Below, in pieces: positions 11,518 through 23,800 of a DNA stretch of 64,000 nt (position 1 is the stretch's first letter; each line of letters begins with the position of its first letter). A program made the translations under genes and the position numbers. The notes beneath the pieces are model-generated. The model saw only the letters and a program-made list of their open reading frames with translations, was not told the DNA's origin and did no database searches. The stretch spans positions 2,830,522 to 2,894,521 of the forward strand of contig SCFE01000004.1 in assembly GCA_004352715.1 (NCBI GenBank), in the 5' to 3' direction. This DNA comes from Hofstenia miamia (lineage: Eukaryota; Xenacoelomorpha; Acoela).

Positions 11518-12495
11518 ATGCTTCTCGCTGAGATAGTCGGGTCTAGTGAGCATGTTCTACTCAATACAATTAACAGTTCTCAGTTTATTGGAGATTTTGA
11601 TTCACAAAAACACATCATCACCGCTAAGTTAGCTGCACCTGTTGCCACATTATCAAGAGATAAACTACTCAAACTACACTACCTACTTTGGAAAATCTCA
11701 AATATTGAAGAATCGCCATCCCCTTCAGAAGAAACATGCTCACCACTAGAAACATCAAACACTAAATGCATGAACAGCGACAATGTTTCTGAAAGAAATG
11801 CTCCAGAAAAAAGTGAAACAAACCAACAAAAAGTCAAAGATATCAAAGAAACTTCAGATACATTGATAATTGGAACATCAATGTATCACAATTTGAGGGC
11901 AAATAAACTTGTGAAACATAATTTATCAATACCCACAAAGGAATAATATAAAGAAGGTGATGATCACTGCTGGAAGAAACGACGTCATGCAATCAAACAA
12001 GAATTTTACACCACTTTTCGAAAAATTGATTACTGCCACATGCCATTCCTTTTGAAAGTCAGAAATTACATTGGGCAAACTCCCACCATTTCCATATATT
12101 AAAATGTTTAATAAAATGTCATTGGAAGTCAATGTATTATTACATAAAATGCAAAACAATTGCAGTACAAGATCTTCAAAAATAACCATTATTTTTACAA
12201 AGGTGCATATGTTGATGCAGATCTATTTACATGAGGAGGAATTCATTTCTCTGAATCTGGATATGCTATATTAGCATGATGCATTAAAAGCTATTTTGCA
12301 AATGCAAAGCATCCTTTCATCTATGGCCACTCAATTTTGCCACCAAAGTCACTTAATTCTTATTAATCATATCAACCAGTGAATACACATATGCAATCAC
12401 AACATCACAGGCAATCAAGTACCTTTTACTCACCAGCAATGATTAATCAAGGACGCTACGCCCCACACCCGCAAACATATGCCGAAGTCCTTTGA
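11518..12495 (+). pseudogene. CR1-like ORF1 with SGNH-hydrolase/esterase domain, frameshifted
   Basis: The first part (11518-11946) ends with DTLIIGTSMYHNL, which fits SGNH block I with GTS in place of GDS. After a frameshift near 11943 comes MITAGRNDV (block III GxND), and near 12236-12262 a GIHFSESGY block that contains the family's D/G-x-x-H histidine. The frame ends with PQTYAEVL and a TGA at 12493-12495. In CR1-type elements such esterase ORF1 proteins are RNP components; catalytic activity is unproven. Stops lie in-frame near 12051, 12229 and 12270. A low-complexity Ser/Glu/Asn-rich linker (about 11700-11860) separates the N-terminal part from the esterase. Confidence 0.7.
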
Positions 12496-12564
12496 ACTAC
12501 ACCACCTAATCATTTCTCACCTTCCAAGGTACTAAAGCTCCGACACTTATTAACTTTTTACTAA

Positions 12565-14312
12565 ATGGTATGGATTTATTTATCTTTGTAATGCTAAGAC
12601 TATGGGTAGTTCACCAAAACAAATTGTTCTTTAAATCTAAGTTTGCAACTTTTATCAGCATTTTTCCAATAACAGATATACCTAGAAAAAATCCCTTCAA
12701 AGAGCTTTTGGCAATTTTGGTTTTAAAATTTTTATTATTACTTATACATGGAATCGAAGTAAATCCTGGTCCTTTGCTCAATTATGAAACATATCTAAAA
12801 AATGTTTCATCTAAGAAAGATATGATTAATTACGTTCATTTAAATGCCCAGAATTTATCTAATAAAAATTGCGATTACAAGTCACTTATTAGCAATTTTT
12901 ATGAAAATATAGTGCTAGCCATTACTGAGACATGGTTTAACTGCAATGACCTTGACATTGTCTGGTCAGATAACAATAATCNNNNNNNNNNNNNNNNNNN
13001 NNNNNNNNNNNNNNNNNNNNNNNNNNNNNNNNNNNNNNNNNNNNNNNNNNNNNNNNNNNNNNNNNNNNNNNNNNNNNNNNNNNNNNNNNNNNNNNNNNNN
13101 NNNNNNNNNNNNNNNNNNNNNNNNNNNNNNNNNNNNNNNNNNNNNNNNNNNNNNNNNNNNNNNNNNNNNNNNNNNNNNNNNNNNNNNNNNNNNNNNNNNN
13201 NNNNNNNNNNNNNNNNNNNNNNNNNNNNNNNNNNNNNNNNNNNNNNNNNNNNNNNNNNNNNNNNNNNNNNNNNNNNNNNNNNNNNNNNNNNNNNNNNNNN
13301 NNNNNNNNNNNNNNNNNNNNNNNNNNNNNNNNNNNNNNNNNNNNNNNNNNNNNNNNNNNNNNNNNNNNNNNNNNNNNNNNNNNNNNNNNNNNNNNNNNNN
13401 NNNNNNNNNNNNNNNNNNNNNNNNNNNNNNNNNNNNNNNNNNNNNNNNNNNNNNNNNNNNNNNNNNNNNNNNNNNNNNNNNNNNNNNNNNNNNNNNNNNN
13501 NNNNNNNNNNNNNNNNNNNNNNNNNNNNNNNNNNNNNGATTCTATTAATCATGATATATTAATAAGAAAATTAAAAAATATTGGTTTTTCTCTTAACAGT
13601 AATCACCTTATATCTAATTACTTAAGAAATAGACTTCAGTGAGTTAAATTAAATGATACTTTTTCAAATTGGTTGTCTGTCAATAATGGTGTACCTCAAA
13701 GAACCATTCTAGGTCCCCTGCTTTTTAATATTTATGTGAATGACATGAAGAAAATTACGGACTGCGAAATAACACAATATGCCGATGATACATCTATTTA
13801 CTGTGGAAATAAATCCTTAGATAAAGCTGTAAAAGTTATTGAATCGAATTGTATAAAATTGAGCAACTATTTTAACATGCATAGATTGCATATTATTACG
13901 AAAAAAACTGAATATTGCATAATGCAACCTTTTATCTATTTCCTTTTTATCTATTCTTTTTCCACAAGAGTTATTTATTTAAAATATCATTAATTATTTC
14001 TTCAAATTCATAAAGAAAATACCACCCTACAACAAGATATCATTCTCATTTTCGACAGATTGTCTGAAGCAAAATAAACGAACAAAAAACTACTCATGTG
14101 TTAAATTTAATAAAAATATCATGAGTCAATCCTTTATTAATACTGCAATTTATAACTGGAATATATTGCCAAAAGAAATGAAAATAATAGACAACCTTAA
14201 AAAATTCAAAAAAGAATTAAAATTATTATTTCTCAAACAAAAGTTTATATCAGGTAGATCATGGATAGGTTTTAATTTTTATTATAATGATTATACAATA
14301 AATCGAAATTAG
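12565..14312 (+). pseudogene. CR1-like ORF2: 2A-like motif, AP endonuclease, reverse transcriptase
   Basis: From the ATG at 12570 the protein has a hydrophobic stretch, then GIEVNPGP at residues 61-68 (12750-12773), a 2A-like ribosome-skipping motif with Gly at the usual Asp position. Then follow VHLNAQNLSNK and ITETWF, the first two signatures of an APE-type endonuclease. After the N gap the RT resumes (NHDILIRKLKNIGF), has VNNGVPQRTILGPLLFN and the catalytic ITQYADDTSIY (near 13780). The C-terminal SFINTAIYNWNILPKEMK segment is encoded at 14121-14312 and again at 14614-14805 because of a duplication. A TGA at about 13641 interrupts the RT. Confidence 0.8.
12982..13537. other. Assembly gap, 556 N
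   Basis: Gap inside ORF2 of the CR1-like element, between endonuclease and RT. Confidence 0.95.
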
Positions 14313-14880
14313 TAAGCTATCCGTAGTCAGTGTTGTTTTATTTATTTCATTTTTGTTATTCATTTTTTTTGTACATAGTAGTTAATGANTACGAAAAAAA
14401 CTGAATATTGCATAATGCAACCTTTTATCTATTTCCTTTTTATCTATTCTTTTTCCACAAGAGTTATTTATTTAAAATATCATTAATTATTTCTTCAAAT
14501 TCATAAAGAAAATACCACCCTACAACAAGATATCATTCTCATTTTCGACAGATTGTCTGAAGCAAAATAAACGAACAAAAAACTACTCATGTGTTAAATT
14601 TAATAAAAATATCATGAGTCAATCCTTTATTAATACTGCAATTTATAACTGGAATATATTGCCAAAAGAAATGAAAATAATAGACAACCTTAAAAAATTC
14701 AAAAAAGAATTAAAATTATTATTTCTCAAACAAAAGTTTATATCAGGTAGATCATGGATAGGTTTTAATTTTTATTATAATGATTATACAATAAATCGAA
14801 ATTAGTAAGCTATCCGTAGTCAGTGTTGTTTTATTTATTTCATTTTTGTTATTCATTTTTTTGTACATAGTAGTTAATGA
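13897..14880 (+). repeat. Near-perfect 492-bp tandem duplication joined by a single N
   Basis: Positions 13897-14388 recur at 14390-14880 with essentially only a T-run length difference, and a single N sits between them at 14389. The duplicated block holds the C-terminal coding part and 3' UTR of the CR1-like element. The N at the exact boundary points to unmerged contig overlap rather than a real duplication. Confidence 0.85.
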
Positions 14881-14925
14881 CGCTATTCATTTGAAATATT
14901 GTAAAAAAATTCAAATGAATATAGA

Positions 14926-14950
14926 TTATCTTATCTTATCTTATCTTATC
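14926..14950 (+). repeat. (TTATC)n 3' tail of the CR1-like element
   Basis: About five TTATC units end the element, fitting the short tandem 3' tails of CR1/L2-type retrotransposons. Confidence 0.7.
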
Positions 14951-15067
14951 TACAAAACTAAAATATTAATAAAGTAAAACAATTTATCAATCACTGTCTC
15001 TGGTAAAATGAAATATTTTTTCAATGCATTTCTCTCATTGAATTCAAGAATAAAAACGTTTCAAGAT

Positions 15068-15534
15068 TGTTGATAACATGTTTTGTTATTAGTGTTGTAA
15101 ATTGGTTGTTAGCATTTATTGATACACATATGTACAAAATGTTTAAAAATATAAATTATATATTATAAGAAATTGCTTACATTTTAAAATATTATTGGTG
15201 TCTTTTATATTAAGAATTAAATAAATACCCAGTATACGACTTTTCCACATTTGTAGACTTACATTTTTTCCAACGTTTTTTCACTTTTGTGACTTACATT
15301 CCTTTTCTGACGTTTTTCCATTTGCATTGATGATTTGTTTTGTCTTTTTGAAAAAAATTATTTGCCTTTGGGATATTTAATTTTCCTTTTGGTGATTTGT
15401 TTTGTCCTTTCGAAAAAAATTATTTGCCTTTAGGATATTTAATTTTCCTTTTGATGATTTGTTTAGTCATTTTGAAAAAAATTATTTGCCTATGGGATAT
15501 TTAATTTTCCTTTTGGTGATTTGTTTTGTCCTTT
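15068..15534 (+). repeat. Large inverted repeat, left arm, with 62-bp tandem units
   Basis: This block runs from TGTTGATAACATG to the gap and matches the reverse complement of 17983-18426. Its inner part is a tandem repeat with starts at 15329, 15391, 15453 and 15515, a period of exactly 62 bp. Each unit reads GATGATTTGTTTTGTC...AAAAAAATTATTTGCC...GGATATTTAATTTTCC. The two outer arm ends face outward as in a terminal-inverted-repeat element. It is cut by the N gap at its inner side. Confidence 0.8.
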
Positions 15535-15950
15535 NNNNNNNNNNNNNNNNNNNNNNNNNNNNNNNNNNNNNNNNNNNNNNNNNNNNNNNNNNNNNNNNNN
15601 NNNNNNNNNNNNNNNNNNNNNNNNNNNNNNNNNNNNNNNNNNNNNNNNNNNNNNNNNNNNNNNNNNNNNNNNNNNNNNNNNNNNNNNNNNNNNNNNNNNN
15701 NNNNNNNNNNNNNNNNNNNNNNNNNNNNNNNNNNNNNNNNNNNNNNNNNNNNNNNNNNNNNNNNNNNNNNNNNNNNNNNNNNNNNNNNNNNNNNNNNNNN
15801 NNNNNNNNNNNNNNNNNNNNNNNNNNNNNNNNNNNNNNNNNNNNNNNNNNNNNNNNNNNNNNNNNNNNNNNNNNNNNNNNNNNNNNNNNNNNNNNNNNNN
15901 NNNNNNNNNNNNNNNNNNNNNNNNNNNNNNNNNNNNNNNNNNNNNNNNNN
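15535..15950. other. Assembly gap, 416 N
   Basis: Gap within or just inside the 62-bp tandem array, so the array is probably longer than shown. Confidence 0.95.
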
Positions 15951-17982
15951 TACGTTTGTAGTTTTAGACCATTGAAAGGACTAGTATATTGAAATAATCA
16001 TATATTTTTTGTTAATGAACTTGTTATGTACACTGAATAATAGCACTAGTATTAAATTTCATAAATTCTTGTTATTACCCAGAAATTGTTTTATATTTAA
16101 CAGAACTTATATTGTATGTATATATACAAAAGGTATATTTATCCATATATACATATAGCTTTCTTAAACATTTAATAAAAGTCTTAACATGAGCGTCTTT
16201 ACAAATTAAAAATGTTTCTCTGCAGAGTTTATCAGTACATTCATACATAACTTTCACTTATTACAAACTTAAATGTTGGAAGAATTATCTTTATGTACAG
16301 GAGGATATAAATTAGCAGTAGAAATCATCTTGTCAAACGATGTTTATTAATGTGTATTCTATATATTGTGTAATCTTTTCAGCAAATAGTAAAATTTATC
16401 ATTCAACTACATAATGTAATTTGTAGAATACCTTAAGATGGGCATTTACGTGCGATTTTAAATAAAACACATAAAAACAAAACCATTAATGGTTTGAAAT
16501 ACAAACAACTCTGAATATACAACAAGGAATTGTCGAATTTAAGTGTATGTACGTTTTCCTTTCTCCTTTTTTAAAGTTTATACAAAACTGTCATAAAGTT
16601 TGCATTTTGCCCAATGCTTATGACGTAAAGATATCTTAATTTTAACACATTATTCAGTTTTCACAATGTTTCAAGTGGTGATGGTTGAATTCATTCAATA
16701 ATTTAAGGTATTTTTGCATTTTAAAAAGTTAATATTACTAACTTTGTCTCATGTGATTACAAAATAATATACAAATTTTACAATGTTTTTACACGTTTAA
16801 CATTTTTGCTAACAAAAATTTAAATTAGACTTGATGAAAATCCATTTTTAAAGGAGAATTATTTCTAATCACACATCAATCTGAAAGCATTGTAGAGAAA
16901 ATAAATCCAAAAAACAAAACTTAAAACATTACAAAATCTAAGGTCAATTTCTTCTTTCACAATATTTGATTAATAACCTTTTTTTGGAATATAATTTTGA
17001 GATCTATGCATTTAGAAACGTAAAGTTGAGGAGTATGCAAAGTCAAAATGTTATGCAAAACCAATATTTGTCAATTGTGTTAAAAAATTTACTAGTGAAA
17101 CCATAACAAAAGGAAACACTTCAGATGTATTAAAATCTGTAGCAATACATCAAAATCTAAAGCTAAATCTAGTAATAAATATACATATTTTAGACTCTCA
17201 AATCGTGGAAAAATGCTTGGAAATCCGAAATATATTGGCCTTCTCTCCAATGCTATGTCTTAGAAACTCTAACAAGATCAGATTTATTTTTAAAAATTCT
17301 CAATCTCTATATGATTTTAAAACATTTAATAGGGAAATTAAGTTAAAATCCGGTTTTCCTAATTGCATATTGCGAGATATATATTTTATATTTGAATACA
17401 ATGAGGAAATCCTCTTGAAAAAGTATTTATTTCATTTTATTTGTTTCTGATAATTGTAATTTAAGCTATTTATTTCTATATTTAGAAAATGTTCCAAAGT
17501 TGTTTTAATACCTAATGTACAAAATGTAGTTTAAATCATTTAACGATTGCTGTTGTTTTTATAATCTCATAAGCAATTACAAGTATATATTCATTTAAGT
17601 TTTATGTACTATATTTATGCTTAAATTTAATTTATATAGCTTTGATATTCATCTTTAATTTAAAAATTTTTGCTTCTTTTCATGCAAACTGTTTTGTAAA
17701 ATCAATCAATTTAATCATTTTTGCGTCAATGTATTTTTTTATGAAAATGTGTTAGTTTTTTTGTAAATAATAATGTTTTGTGAGTTTCATGACATCTAAT
17801 TGATTCGTTTTTGAGATGGCTTTATGTATTCATTTGCGATTATCAAAATTTACTCATAGACTGAAGAAAAATGTGAATGTTAATGCTTTCTCAATAAGTT
17901 TTTATTTTAAAATTCATAAACTATTAAACAACTGCAAGTACTTTAACAATCATTGATTTGTAGAATGGCTTTAAATTTATAT
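15951..17982. other. Interior of the inverted-repeat structure, no recognised gene
   Basis: About 2 kb of AT-rich sequence between the two arms. The longest frame of any note (17205-17447, + strand, 81 codons) begins with GTG, contains FKTFNREIKLKSGFPN and matches no family I recognise. No transposase motif is seen, so if this is a transposon it is non-autonomous or its gene lies in a gap. Confidence 0.5.
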
Positions 17983-18426
17983 TTAAATTAAATATCCCAA
18001 AGGCAAGTAATTTTTTTTGAAAGGACAAAACAAATCACAAAAAAGAAAAATTAAATATCCTAAAGGTAAGTAGTTTTTTTCAAAAGGACAAAACAAATCA
18101 CCAAAAGGAAAATTAAATATCCCATAGGCAATTAATTTTTTTCAAAATGACTAAACAAATCATCGACGCAAATGGAAAAAGGTCGGAAAATGAATTATAA
18201 GTCACAAGAGTGAAAAAAAGTCGGAAAAAATGTAAGTTTACAAACGTGGAAAAGTTGTTAACCGGGTATTTATTTAATTCTTAATATAAAAGACACCAAT
18301 AAAATTTTAAAATGTAAGCAACTTTTTATAATATAAAATTGATATTCTTAAACATTTTGTATATATGTGTATCAATAAACACTAACAACCAATTTATGAC
18401 ACTAATAACAAAACATGTTATCAACA
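17983..18426 (-). repeat. Large inverted repeat, right arm, with 62-bp tandem units
   Basis: This is the reverse complement of the left arm: three copies of the same 62-bp unit (about 17989-18175), then the shared outer sequence down to GTTATCAACA at 18426, where the next gap starts. Arm divergence is visible, for example the loss of single bases in A runs, so the arms are not an assembly mirror copy. Confidence 0.8.
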
Positions 18427-19092
18427 NNNNNNNNNNNNNNNNNNNNNNNNNNNNNNNNNNNNNNNNNNNNNNNNNNNNNNNNNNNNNNNNNNNNNNNNNN
18501 NNNNNNNNNNNNNNNNNNNNNNNNNNNNNNNNNNNNNNNNNNNNNNNNNNNNNNNNNNNNNNNNNNNNNNNNNNNNNNNNNNNNNNNNNNNNNNNNNNNN
18601 NNNNNNNNNNNNNNNNNNNNNNNNNNNNNNNNNNNNNNNNNNNNNNNNNNNNNNNNNNNNNNNNNNNNNNNNNNNNNNNNNNNNNNNNNNNNNNNNNNNN
18701 NNNNNNNNNNNNNNNNNNNNNNNNNNNNNNNNNNNNNNNNNNNNNNNNNNNNNNNNNNNNNNNNNNNNNNNNNNNNNNNNNNNNNNNNNNNNNNNNNNNN
18801 NNNNNNNNNNNNNNNNNNNNNNNNNNNNNNNNNNNNNNNNNNNNNNNNNNNNNNNNNNNNNNNNNNNNNNNNNNNNNNNNNNNNNNNNNNNNNNNNNNNN
18901 NNNNNNNNNNNNNNNNNNNNNNNNNNNNNNNNNNNNNNNNNNNNNNNNNNNNNNNNNNNNNNNNNNNNNNNNNNNNNNNNNNNNNNNNNNNNNNNNNNNN
19001 NNNNNNNNNNNNNNNNNNNNNNNNNNNNNNNNNNNNNNNNNNNNNNNNNNNNNNNNNNNNNNNNNNNNNNNNNNNNNNNNNNNNNNNNNNNN
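18427..19092. other. Assembly gap, 666 N
   Basis: Gap at the outer edge of the right arm; the true outer end of the structure may lie in it. Confidence 0.95.
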
Positions 19093-19860
19093 TAAGCTAT
19101 TTTTATAATTAAATCTCAGATATTATTTTGATTCTTAACAATTTTTACAATATTATCTCTAGTTAGTTTTACAGATATTTCTTTTAAAACGGAATCAATT
19201 TTATTTTAATAAATTGTTGCGAATTTGCAGTCTGATGTTAAATTTATTATAGACTTTATCATAAATAGAAACATTGTTTGTTTGTTAAAAACATTTTTAA
19301 TTGATTTTGTTTAAACTTTTATTTATCATGTGTTTTATCCTGTGATCTATCACTTAATTTATTAATCATTAATTTTGATACGATTGTGTGAAATTCATAA
19401 TGTGCAAATACACATTGTGCTTGTTTTCTACAGAATTCCCTCAAGAACAATGATGATAAACTAACACAATAGACAAATTCAATAGTAAGATATATATGTA
19501 GATATGTATAATAAATTACATTTTTGTCTTGTCTTAAACATGTATGTGGCTTTTACCACATATGTTTATTAAATATTAGAAATTGCAAGTTTTTGCATAA
19601 ACTAGTTTTTGGTTTTTTTCCAAAAATTATTTTGCTTTATTACCAAAAAAAGCTTCTAACGAGTATTATTATCTTTCTGATTCAAACATTTGTTATTAAA
19701 TTTTACTGAATAAAACAAGTATGTAAAATAAGTATGTAAACTAAATTAATGTGGTATTTCCAATGTCATGTATGTTAATAAAAAAAAAAGTAGGTAAACT
19801 AAACAATTTAAACTAAATTAATGTGTGATGTGGTATTTTCCAATGTCATGTGTGTTAATA
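19093..19860. other. AT-rich region without a recognised gene
   Basis: No gene seen. A local imperfect duplication (AAACTAAATTAATGTG...TTCCAATGTCATG, about 19738-19780 and 19810-19860) precedes arm copy 3. Confidence 0.5.
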
Positions 19861-20455
19861 TTTTATTTTATTACTAACTTACTATGTGTTTAGGTCCATG
19901 GTAACAATAGGCCTCCTGGGGAAAGCCTGCCACATTAAATAAATGGCCTAACGCATTCATGGGCGGCCACCTACTGGGTGAATGTGGAAGTGCCGTCATA
20001 TTTTAGAATGAAGATGGAAACTTGAACATTGTGCAATGCTGAACTTTATCACTCAGAGCCTTTGTGTAATGTATGCTTTTACATTTAGTGCAAATGATAC
20101 TTTGTATAATATATATCTTTGATTAATATTAATGCATGTTAAAATATACATCTATACAAATGTTATACCCAAGTGTTGGATTTTACTCCTATGGATTATT
20201 TTCCTTAATGCAGAGTGTTGCATAATTAAAGACATTGTTACAATGAACACGCCCTAAGTGAAATTTATCATCAAAAATATCAGTTTTCCTAAATCCTAAA
20301 AATCAAAAATTCTCATTTGGTCTGAGCACATTGTCAAAAAATATATTTCGTCAAAAATATTTCGTCACTAGATGGCGTCCAATAGAATCACTTCCTTTCC
20401 ATAGGGGAAATAGCCATAGGTGTCTCAATGGGGCCTCCTTGCCCCTATCTATACT
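19861..20455 (+). repeat. Inverted-arm repeat, copy 3
   Basis: Homologous over its length to 4876-5510, including the TACTAAC...TTTAG start and GGTAACAATAGGCCTCCTGG. It adjoins the 3' side of a minus-strand R4/Dong-like RT fragment, as copy 1 adjoins the 3' side of the zinc-knuckle gene. No matching inverted partner is seen on the other side of the RT fragment. Confidence 0.8.
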
Positions 20456-20835
20456 ACTCTTGTCTATTAAAAACTGATCTTTGCATTCTCTCTCTTTATC
20501 CTACATACCCTTTTGCTCCTCTGGTATCAACCTGTTCTGTTCTAAGTAACATGCCAGCCTATTTGAAATCACAGAAGTTAGCAATTTCCAAGTTGTTGGC
20601 AGACATATTATTGGCCTGAAGTTGCTTGCCTCACTACTTTTCTTTGGGTCCTTCTGTATCAGAAATGTCATTCCCATTACTATCAACTCTGGACACCTCC
20701 TTACCACAAACACCTCCAATGCTACTGCTAGTCTCTCATGAATACTTGTAAACTTCTTCAGTCAATAACCATGCACCTCATCACTGCCAGGTGCCTTCCA
20801 CATCTTCATCTTCATTAGAGCCTCCTCTTTATTAT
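20445..20835 (-). pseudogene. R4/Dong-like reverse transcriptase fragment
   Basis: On the minus strand the readable frame carries MWKAPGSDEVHGY, then FLIQKDPKK, NFRPIICLPTTWKLLTSVIS, RLIPEEQKG and ECKDQFLIDK. These are the fingers/early palm motifs of the RT group in which NYRPITCLP and EEQKGC are diagnostic (R4/Dong-like, in my reading). Two stops interrupt it (after HGY and after EEQKGM). Only about 130 residues of RT remain; the catalytic YxDD is absent. The ORF merges into arm copy 3 at its 3' side. Confidence 0.7.
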
Positions 20836-20880
20836 TATTTCTATTATTATTAATATTATTATTGTCATTATTATTATTTT
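20836..20880. repeat. (ATT)n-rich microsatellite
   Basis: Imperfect ATT/TTATTA run; further ATT runs occur at about 21121-21145 and 21221-21240. Confidence 0.6.
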
Positions 20881-23800
20881 ATATAAAATCTGATCATATT
20901 TTTAATTGATTTGATATTTTTATTATCTAAAAATCCCTTTTAAGAATATCAAATCAATTATATACATGGGCGGATTTTTTTAAAATTTACACCCTTTAAG
21001 TAATATTGCATATTTATTTAGTTTGTAAGTATATATGCACGGTAGTTTGTAGCATTGTTTCTTTAATTTTTTTTATTTTGTTTATTTTTTTGATTATGCA
21101 ATAAATTTGCTCCAATGTTTATTATTATTATTATTATTGTTATAATTTTTTAAACCTTTGCAAACTACAAAAAACTATTTTTATATTTTTTGTAATGTAC
21201 AAAGGTTTAAAATATATAAATTATTATTATTAGTAGTAGTAAAAATAATTTTATTAATGCTTGAGAAATATCTAAGATACCAAAAACATTTAAAGAAATT
21301 CCTAGGCAGCTTTGAATTATAAGAGATCAAAAATCATGTAGTTTTCGCAATTAGATCTACAGTATCTGTACCTCAAAGCATTCAAGGAAATTATGACAAT
21401 TTTTTGAAATTAAAACTTTGTAGTTTAATAAATATAAATTACATATATATATATATATATATATAAATATATATAGACACACATACATACATACCTAGAT
21501 TTAAGTTTGAATTTTAGTTGAGTTGATAATGTATTGGAATTTCTGGGTGATTTAGATATCATTAGATTGCTAGTTCAAATACCAGTAACTAAATTGGTAA
21601 AATATGATTTTTATGCAATGGCATTAGACGCAAATTTTCTGATGCGTTCTCCAAACCCATTCAATTTCTTATTGCCCAAAAATGCTACACTAATAAATTT
21701 AATGTTGAAAATGTATTTTTATGTTCATAGAGGTGAACATCGTTGTATAAAAAAGTTATATTTGATGTCTTATCAAGTTGCTGTCCCTTATGTATCCATT
21801 TTAATCAAAAAACGTTTTGATATTTGGTATTTGTTTTGAGAAATTTAATATCCATTTTAAATAGTAACATTCAATTATAATGAGCATTGAATTTCTCAGC
21901 GAAAAACTCATCGAAAACTAAGCATTCCATTTCCTGGTCAATTCTTTTTCCAAGGCAACTCGTCATATTGAATCAATTTTAATTCTTAATTATTTAAGAT
22001 TATCGATAGGTGAGTTAGAAAGATTTCTGAAATTAATTGAAAATTTAAAGAAGGTTGCATTATACAAAATTGCGTTTTATTGAATATTAATACGTAATTT
22101 ATGTAGCAAAAATATTTGCACAATTTGACACAATTTGATTCAATTAATTCAAATTTTGCGTTTAGGAAATAGTTGTTACAGAAAATTAATTTTTACCTGA
22201 AAAAATCTTTAATAACTCGATACAACATTATCTAGTTGACAGGCTTTGATTATGCAGGTAACATATGTACATTTGAGGAAGCATTATTGTAAAATTGTTA
22301 GTCCCATTGATGAGTAGCTGTCTTTACTCTCTTAAAATAGGATAGAACTTTAATCTAGGCCGGATTAATGTATTTAAGTGAGGTCTAGAAATAAGTGGTT
22401 CTCCAAAACATTTTTTCTTATTTTATGAATAATATATATATAAATCTAAATGCTAAGAAATGAAAGAGGTATAATATGCAGCCATTCTTAAGACCGAGCA
22501 CGAAACTGCTTCTCATTGGCTGTTAGTGTTAGTATTCGTGTTACACCGCTTTTGTTTAGCATTGATGAGGACGTCCTTTGCAATTATAAGGTCATAAACT
22601 CTTTCAATTAGGACTGCACAATGCGTAGCATGAGCTGCTGCTGTTTCACCGGCTAAAATAGTGTAAAATTATTCTATTTTTATAAAAATACATTGGAGTG
22701 AACTACATTCAAAGTGTTTAATATGTTATCTTTACTTTAGCTCTTGTTGTGTTCACTTTTGAAGCTTTTTATATTTATCATAATAATCATTTAGTATTGA
22801 ATTAATTAACCAATTGCAGATCATCAATAAAATGCATACAACATTGTTATTGACAATAATTTTCTATCTATAATATATAAAAGAAATACATATCATTTAC
22901 ATATATATATATATTTATGATCTTGCTGTGAGATTCTCCACTGAATGGTAGAAACCATAGGGTAAACAACGTACACAATTAACCGAGCGACAGTCCACCC
23001 AGGCCGTTCTTTTCTACTTGCCTGATAAAACCTATGTTAATAAGAATTGGTCAATGTTTTTCTGTTGATCCACTTCTGCAGGAATGCTTGAATATTACTG
23101 TAATGAAGTAAATTAAACCGATTAAGAAATGTATTGTTGAGAGTCATTAACGGTACAAAGTATTTATACTCAAATTTACAAGTATCCTTGTGACATTGTG
23201 CCAGTCTTTTGGTAACCCCGAGGGAAGGTATTCATAGTAAACATTTAGGTATTCTTAGTAAACATCTTGACATCTCGGTACAGTTACAAATATATGTAAT
23301 ATATAATTATAGCTGATTACAAACTTCTAAGTCCTGAACAATTCTGAAAATGAATGTCAAATATATTTCAAAAGTCCAGGGAATCCGAATCCCGGGATTT
23401 TAGGGAACAACAGTGTTTATGATTCTATAAAACATGTTTTAAATATATTTACAATCAATATTTTTTAATAAAACATTAATTTGTTTCTACTTTTATTCAC
23501 TATAAAAATTTTGCTGGCTGACATTTGAATAGAGCACAAGTAACTATAATATTTTTATTGTTTAAGCACATGATTGGTTCGAAACTACATTACTAGGGAA
23601 AATTGTTTCAAAACCTATTCAAAGGATGTTGTGACAATTTTATATACTTATTAGCAGAACTAGCGAAAGAACGCCATTAATGAAAAAGTTGTGCTACATG
23701 TGTTTATTTTCCTACCTATTGGCACTAGCCTCAACGAAGTTGTACATGTAAATTAAGCCTCTCGCTAAGTTGAATATCAACTGTCAAATACAATAAACTT

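Larger units (their letters stand above)
11496..14952 (+). mobile_element. CR1-like non-LTR retrotransposon, 5' end in gap, internally gapped
   Basis: The order is ORF1 with an SGNH-hydrolase (esterase) signature, ORF2 with a 2A-like motif, an APE-type endonuclease start, an RT with YADD, a typical C-terminal tail (NTAIYNWNILPKEMK), and a 3' end in (TTATC)n without poly(A). Esterase-bearing ORF1 proteins and short microsatellite-like 3' tails are known for the CR1/L2 group. A 556-N gap removes the rest of the endonuclease and the first part of the RT. Stops and a frameshift in ORF1 and one stop in the RT (near 13641) indicate an inactive copy. Confidence 0.8.

Noticed and set aside
13897-14880. 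Tandem duplication of the CR1-like 3' end as a real biological event
   Set aside because: A single N lies exactly at the boundary and the copies are nearly identical, so an assembly join is more likely.
21534-21839. A real 101-codon gene
   Set aside because: It lacks an ATG at the start, has no recognised motif, and lies in AT-rich repeat-like sequence; left as a note only.
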